NCBI RefSeq assembly: GCF_043641665.1
Contig: NC_092189.1
Span: 18,574,333-18,638,332, forward strand
Length of the DNA: 64,000 nucleotides
Direction: 5' to 3'
DNA from: Enoplosus armatus
Taxonomy: Eukaryota > Chordata > Actinopteri > Centrarchiformes > Enoplosidae
The notes below the pieces were generated by a model. It saw nothing but the letters and a program-made list of their open reading frames with translations, was not told the DNA's origin and made no database searches. Position numbers and translations under genes: made by a program. Positions 58,766-64,000 of the stretch are shown piece by piece. Within the stretch, counting starts at the first letter, position 1; each line of letters opens with the position of its first letter.

Positions 58766-58975
58766 TTTGTCTGTCCGTCCTGGAAGAGGAATCCCTTCTC
58801 TGTTGTTCTTCCTGAGGTCTCCTCCTTTTTCCCCTTTAAAGGGAACTCATTCGACTCAAGAGATCGAAGGACTGAGAGTATTTTATGCAGTATTGATTGT
58901 AAAGCCCTTTGAAGCAACTTTGTGATTTGACAGTTTCGGCTTGATTAATAAAATTGTCTTGACCTGACTTTGAAA
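58766..58975 (+). mobile_element. Teleost repeat with poly-adenylation-like tail, inverted partner of 27.7 kb
   Basis: TCCTGGAAGAGGAATCCCTT, CTCTGTTGTTCTTCCTGAGG, TCTCCTCCTTTTTCCCCTTT, AAAGCCCTTTGAAGCAACTT, TGTGATTTGACAG and AATAAAATTGTCTTGACCTG occur in the order of a very abundant fish repeat. The last third is the reverse complement of 27725-27790. Confidence 0.65.
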
Positions 58976-59254
58976 TTAATTTAATGGAACAAAAATGTCT
59001 GCAGTGAGCTGGAGCTCCTGCTAGACAAAAGCCAAAAGTTCATAACCTAGAGACTCAGACAGCGTGTTCTGACACAATGTGGTACAAGTATTTCAGGACT
59101 TCACATGCAGCCAAAGTAGACAGTGCATCTTGTGTTGATTATTGTTAATAATTTGAAAAGCTGCAGAGAATGGCATGGCTCGCATTTCTTGCATTTTTCC
59201 CAAAGTAACAGGCAAAACATTGACCAGATCTGTAAAAAATTAAAAGATCTCCAG

Positions 59255-59510
59255 ATATTAGTTACAGCCACAGTGAAGTAATCCAGGACATTAATCCCCT
59301 GCCAGTAACCACACAGTGCTGACGTCTAGCTGAAAGGCCTGCAGACCAGTTAGCTGTGTTAATTATTTCCCACTACATGGCCCTTCATCACACTGGTCAG
59401 CTCAGGGTACGTATTATCCCGAGGTAATCCCTCTGTTGTGCTGGCACCATTATCACACGGGGACACAACAGGCCTATTCTTCCACACGTAATTAACAAAG
59501 GTACTTATGG
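59255..59510. promoter_or_regulatory. Candidate intronic enhancer-like block
   Basis: TAATCC (59292-59297), TTAATTA (59359-59365) and TAATTA immediately followed by ACAAAG (59489-59500, homeodomain plus SOX/TCF-type) lie in complex, non-repetitive sequence. The texture is that of vertebrate developmental enhancers. Conservation is untested. Confidence 0.2.
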
Positions 59511-59690
59511 GCTGCTTTCTGGGATTTAACTGTTGTGTTGTTGGAGCTTTGGGGAAAGCAGTGGGATGGAGGAAAGGAAAGCTCTCAGATCACTGGTGTA
59601 GTGGAGGTTTGGGAGTTTAGGTGTGCAGCTGCAACCACACTGTGTTAACTTTCAGTTTTAGAGAGGAAAAAGGTTGGTGTACCCTGTCTA

Positions 59691-60535
59691 CTGTGGTAGA
59701 CAGTAACACTGTTAAGTTTTGTACTTAAAGGACCAGTGTGTAGGGTTAAGGGGGGAATTTTTTGCAGAAATGGAATATAATATTAATTCAAGTGCAGCTT
59801 GAATTTGGTGGCACAAATGCACCTGAAGGCCACCGTAGCTTCTCCTACACGCTTGGAAAAGGTGGGGTGAAGGGGAGCGGTATTCAGTCCTACACACTGG
59901 TCCTTTAAGTACAATTCTGAAGTACTTGTCGTTTATGTGAGTATTTTCATTTTAGCGTTGCTGTCCTGTGAAACTCACATATCGCTTTTTAACTTTTCAT
60001 GAGCTAAGAATATTTTCAGCTTTGTGACTACATTCGCTCCACCTACAAATGCTGCTTACATTTTATAAAAATGAAAGAATAATATACTAATAAAACACTC
60101 AAGGGTCCGTTCTGCATAACGAGTGCTGTAACTTGATAATTGAAGCACCTACACACCTATGGCTCACCTGCACAGGTGTTTTTACTTAATATCCCTGATT
60201 AGACTGTGTGGGCGTGTGCAAACTGTAGGACGTCTCCCTCAGTCTCCTGTTAGTTTTGCTTTCATCTGTTAGGGTGGGACGATTTACACCTCTTTTCACT
60301 CTTAGCAGTACATTGAATTTTTTGACATCCCGTCATACCAAACATCACCTGAGCAGAGGTCTAATGGACCAGAATAATTGTCAACACCTGTGTGGGTGTG
60401 CAAGAAATAAGATTTTGAATGAAAGACATTTACTTGTAATTGAGTACTATTACAATGCTGTATTATTACTACTTCTACTCCTATCAGTTTTACTTGCTAC
60501 TACATGCTACTGGAGTAAAGAGGTAGAAAAGAGGA
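59691..60535 (-). mobile_element. Older teleost repeat, interrupted by a MITE
   Basis: It carries GTGGTAGACAGTAAC, GTACAATTCTGAAGTACTTG, GTGAGTATTTTCATTTTAGC, CTCCACCTACAAATGCTGCT, ATTTACTTGTAATTGAGTAC and TATTACTACTTCTACTCC. These match, in opposite orientation, the family of the 31.6 kb copy. The region 60110-60420 has diverged beyond recognition. The MITE at 59725-59908 splits it. Confidence 0.55.
59725..59908. mobile_element. MITE with TTAA target duplication and 16-bp terminal inverted repeats
   Basis: The element begins TTAA (59725-59728) then AGGACCAGTGTGTAGG and ends CCTACACACTGGTCCT then TTAA (59905-59908). The terminal repeats are perfect inverted copies. It is 176 bp between the TTAA copies, carries no gene and belongs to a family that I remember as common in percomorphs. 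The TTAA duplication points to mobilisation by a piggyBac-type transposase. The flanks GTAC on both sides come from the palindromic GTACTTAAGTAC target in the older repeat. Confidence 0.8.
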
Positions 60536-61700
60536 GTGTTATGTAGTGGTAGTTCTGTGTTTTTTCCATTTCCCGGCTGTAATTATGACACACTTACTCA
60601 CAAATATACATGAGAGAGGCAGACCGAGAGATTAGTCCACACTGACAGCTACAAGAGACATGATGACTGATTGATTTCAGGCGGAATTGCTTGTGTGTGT
60701 CTGTGTGTGTGTGTGTGTGCGCGGTTGTGTTTGGTGGAGAGTGTCCACTATCAATCAACACTTCTCAGGCTCTGTTCCTGGCTCACCCTGCGCGTCATGG
60801 CAAACTCTGCATGTGCCGGGACACACACTTGTATTTAGTTTATAAAAGGAATGATTCAACCTGTGGATATTCTTTCTTCTTCACATATACGGGTGAATAA
60901 GGAGGGCGTTGTTTCTCAAAAGCATTGTGAGGTCATGATGAGTCTTACTGTAAGTTTGAGGGCTAAGACCATCTTAGTATGCTTCTCCCCCCTCACCTTT
61001 CTGATGTCCAAATCAGGTGGACTGCATTTTCCCTTATTTTTACATTTTTGTAAGTATGTTTTCTCAGTTGCTTTGGCACAATCATTGAAACAAAGTCATG
61101 AGCAGTTGAATTTCTTGTTGCTTTCATACAGAAGTCAAATGTATGAGTGCAAATATCCTCGAATGATCCAGTAATGCATTGAGTTAGTCTCTGTTATCAA
61201 AATAAACTGCACTACTTGTCTTTTGAACTGTATAACTCACAGACATGTTTATCAACATACTCAGGGTGTAAATCCTCACATGCAAAATATTAAAACTGTA
61301 CAAAACCTTTCAAACGTACATGTATCATACATCTCAGTATAATATAATAGTGCCATTAAAAGAGTTGTTACCAGATGAATCATTAAATTGAAGTAGTAAG
61401 AAACACCACTTAGACTCCACCTCATGTACTGGTGTGCACATGATGTAAGTGTGCAGGTTCAATCCCCTATTCGCAAGGAAAATGTCAGTGTGGAACAGAG
61501 ATGTATATGAAGCAGGGTCCTACAGCTGAGGCAGCCGCCATTGTCTTTTAAAGGTTAAACAACTTCCAGTCAGTAGGATTGTTCGGGTATTTCCCTTCTT
61601 CATTTTGCAATTTTCTTTCCTATTAAGGCTTCGGGAGACAGTTAGATGTCAATCAAGGTTACAGAAAGTGATATATAGGTTAAGCACATGCAATCACTCA

Positions 61701-61702
<2 letters not shown>

Positions 61703-61733
<31 letters not shown>
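61703..61733. repeat. (CA)15 microsatellite
   Basis: This is a perfect CA run. Confidence 0.95.
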
Positions 61734-61735
<2 letters not shown>

Positions 61736-62559
61736 CTAATCCCCTCTTTCTCACACATACACAGAAGGCTGAGATGAGACAGTGACCTGAGCTGAACAAA
61801 TGGACTTAGTCACGGCTGAGGATTGGTGTGGAATGTGGGAGGGGGGCACGAGTGTGCGTGTGTGTGTTATGTGTGTGTTATGTGTTATGTGCATGCTTGG
61901 AATGTCTGCCTCCCCACCCAGTGAAGCAGAAAACACACAGGTGGAGAGGGATGAGGAAGTTCTGTTTTTTCATTTGAAATTAAGTCATTAATTCATCCTA
62001 CTTGTGGTGTAATGATGTATTCAAATGCTTTTATTGTCTTTTTTCCAACTATGAGGCACTTTGTAACCCTGTCTTTGAAAGGTGCTGTAGATAAAGTATT
62101 ACTTACTGTACTTGCAGAACATAAAGACGTAAATGTACCTGACACTGTCAACAGGGATGCAATACACGATGCACAGGTTAAACCTCTGTTACTATGTCAA
62201 AAACACAGGAAAACAAAGTCAGAAGTAGCAGAAATAAAAGCTTAGGAGAGATAGAAGCAACGTTTATTCAGATGATGACCCAGCAAGTACTGATTTGGTG
62301 AGTTGCAGGTCAAAAGACTTTAAACTGAACCAAACTTGGTTGAAATGTGAAAGTTTTTTAGACATTAGATTACAGATTACGTATAGAGTTTATCTGTAAT
62401 GTGGTGTAAATTATTACTCGTTGGAGACCACAAAAGTGTCTGTGTCTGTTGTTTTGGCCTTCCAGGGTCACCTACTTGAATACAACCCTTTCATATCTTA
62501 TCTGCAATTATTTAACTGCTAGAAAGCCAACGCCACGCATGAGATATTTATAAAACCAG

Positions 62560-62585
62560 TCTCTCTCTCTCTCTCTCTCTCTCTT
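62560..62585. repeat. (CT)13 microsatellite
   Basis: This is a perfect CT run. Confidence 0.95.
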
Positions 62586-62913
62586 TCACCATCTTACTCT
62601 GTCTCATTCTTTATATGTGTTATGTCAATATGAAAGGCTCCCTTACAGCAAATATTCACCTCTTTATCACTAAAGTGGACCACAGCAGGTGGTGGGTGTG
62701 TGTGTGTGTGTTATCATTGCTGTTAATAAGTAACAGTGTCTGCCTCCAAAATGCTGATAAAAGTCAGGTCGAGGACGCCGGTTTGCTTCACACACACACA
62801 TGCACACCAATACTCACACACACTTAAGAGTGTTAACTATTTCTTATCTTGCACCAACTATGTCTTGCCGTATCTGCAAGGCACGAGGCACGAGGCAGAC
62901 ACACACATACAGT

Positions 62914-62938
62914 ACACACACACACACACACACACACG
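62914..62938. repeat. (CA)12 microsatellite
   Basis: This is a perfect CA run. A TG run is at 62695-62711, so opposite-phase CA and TG tracts lie within 250 bp. Confidence 0.9.
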
Positions 62939-63966
62939 GTATACTTACTATACAAACGCATGTATTTACAACAGCCATTTTGGTGCGGTCAGTATAGCTA
63001 TATGTAGTTGTTTACCTCAGAGGGTATGTTTAATTGGTCTTTGGTTCAGAGGGTCACTGCTAAGTTGTGTCCACTGCCGGTGACTGTAACCTGACAGTGA
63101 CTGAATAAGTAAATTGACCTGACCTCAGATTCCTCACATACAACCACAGCACCTGCCTCCGCTGCACTTTTGGGGAGAGACTTTGCAGCCTAACAAGTGT
63201 TTGTTAGAAGTCACTGGTGAAGGTCGGCTGGAGTGAAGCTGTTTACATGTCTGCGTGTCGGAATTGTTTTTCTCAGTGTAAATATGTTGCTCTTTTGTTC
63301 ATGTGTCATCACGTCTTGTAGTCTTACTGTAAAATAAAGAATCTAACTAAGACCTTGAATGCAAAACTTGTATCTGCCTCAACAGAATCAGACATCATGT
63401 TCCTCTCCAGTTTCCTGTTTTTTGCATCTTTTTTTTGTGTTTCTTTTAAACTATTTCTAGATTATTGGTAGCTCTAAAGCACCTTAAATTTAACCGTCAG
63501 AAACCTGCAGACCCCTGGATTCTAGAGATGGTAGTTTAACTTATGAGCCTGCTAGATTGATTTTAAAAATTTAAATATTTCATGCTTTAACGTCGGTGAT
63601 TCAGGATGAAGGTAAGCTAAGTATGCTGTCATACTCCTCGGTAGTTGGCGCTGGATCAGAGCGTCTGCTCCCTGTCTGTCTCAGGTCTTATTTTGCCCTG
63701 AAATGTAACCCAGTCCTCAGCCTCCATACACTGACCAGCCAGGAATAATGCACACACACACATACACAAATACACACACTGAACTGGAATAGGACTTATG
63801 GCCTTTGACCTACTTTCATCCCCTGCTTTGCCTGTTTACCCTGTTTATTCACTCTTTTTCCTGCTCACCTTTTCTTTCTCCTTTCACTGTCTTTCCCTCC
63901 TTCTTTGTCCCTTTGGTCAAGGTGATGATCCAAATTCTCCTGGATGCTCTAATCTTGCCAAAAATA

Positions 63967-63971
<5 letters not shown>

Positions 63972-64000
<29 letters not shown>
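63972..64000. repeat. (TA)n microsatellite, truncated by the window edge
   Basis: At least 14 TA units continue to the last base. Confidence 0.95.

Larger units (their letters stand above)
60540..63900. other. Presumed intronic, no exon recognised
   Basis: It contains the microsatellites listed separately, a TG run at 60689-60720, tandem GGCACGA at 62879-62892, and AATAAA near 63335 without an associated gene. Open frames here are either repeat-driven or lack splice and signal context. Confidence 0.4.
49456..64000 (+). other. Presumed intron 2 of the same gene (at least 14.5 kb, runs off the window)
   Basis: Nothing after the GTGAGT donor matches a convincing next coding exon. The stretch holds old teleost repeats (51985-52310, 53915-53960, 58766-58975 and 59691-60535), a 21-bp minisatellite, CA, CT and TA microsatellites, and at least two blocks that look like regulatory DNA (50160-50420 and 59255-59510). 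Weak exon candidates (52588-52611 and 55752-55871) are treated as findings only. The gene could equally end in exons outside the window or skip over unrelated transcription units here. Confidence 0.4.

Noticed and set aside
61455..61475. GGTTCAATCCCC, resembling a tRNA B-box
   Set aside because: There is no folding arm or A-box at the right distance.

Overview
The window looks like nuclear DNA of a ray-finned fish, most likely a percomorph teleost. The evidence is its composition: more than a dozen long (CA)n/(TG)n microsatellites, low coding density, no bacterial-style gene packing, and several dispersed-repeat families that I recognise from teleost genomes. These include a Tc1-like transposase relic, a TTAA-flanked MITE and the 'GGCACGGTGGTG' repeat. 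Family recognition is from memory. Where two copies occur in this window, their relationship was seen directly.

Only one gene start is well supported, on the + strand at about 47.34-49.46 kb. Three CCAAT boxes spaced exactly 16 bp apart (47348-47384) precede a GC-richer, probably untranslated first exon (about 47.43 kb to 47959). That exon carries three short upstream ORFs and ends at a GTAAGT donor. A 1.4 kb intron leads to exon 2 (49355-49455). Exon 2 has a 43-nt leader, an ATG, and 19 codons of a typical signal peptide (MLLWVFLLLEMVLMSAAAR), then a perfect GTGAGT donor in phase 1. The rest of this secreted or membrane protein must lie in later exons. None of those is convincing before the window ends, so intron 2 appears to be at least 14.5 kb, and I do not name the gene.

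Layout: 1-47 kb is a gene-poor flank. It holds microsatellites, purine or pyrimidine tracts, fragments of old transposable elements (3.3, 5.9, 10.2, 24.2, 27.7, 31.6, 34.3-34.8 and 39.4 kb) and several stretches that look like non-coding regulatory sequence (8.7, 30.6 and 42.8 kb). A diverged tandem duplicate of about 165 bp lies at 16.76 and 18.32 kb. The 46.2-47.2 kb stretch just upstream of the promoter has two CTCF-like motifs, a 23-bp-arm perfect hairpin and a compound CTA/TAA/GAA repeat. From 49.5 to 64 kb is presumed intron 2. It holds more old repeats (52.0, 53.9 and 58.8 kb), a 21-bp minisatellite (58.5 kb), a MITE nested inside an older repeat (59.7 kb), a candidate 51-residue secreted ORF (54.6 kb) and an enhancer-like block (59.3 kb).

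Most long open frames are low-complexity artefacts of CA, TG or CT tracts and are not annotated. No tRNA, rRNA, CRISPR array or operon was seen. No complete novel multi-gene system is visible. The points most worth a second look are the 16.8/18.3 kb duplication, the promoter architecture with its uORFs and upstream hairpin, and the nested MITE.
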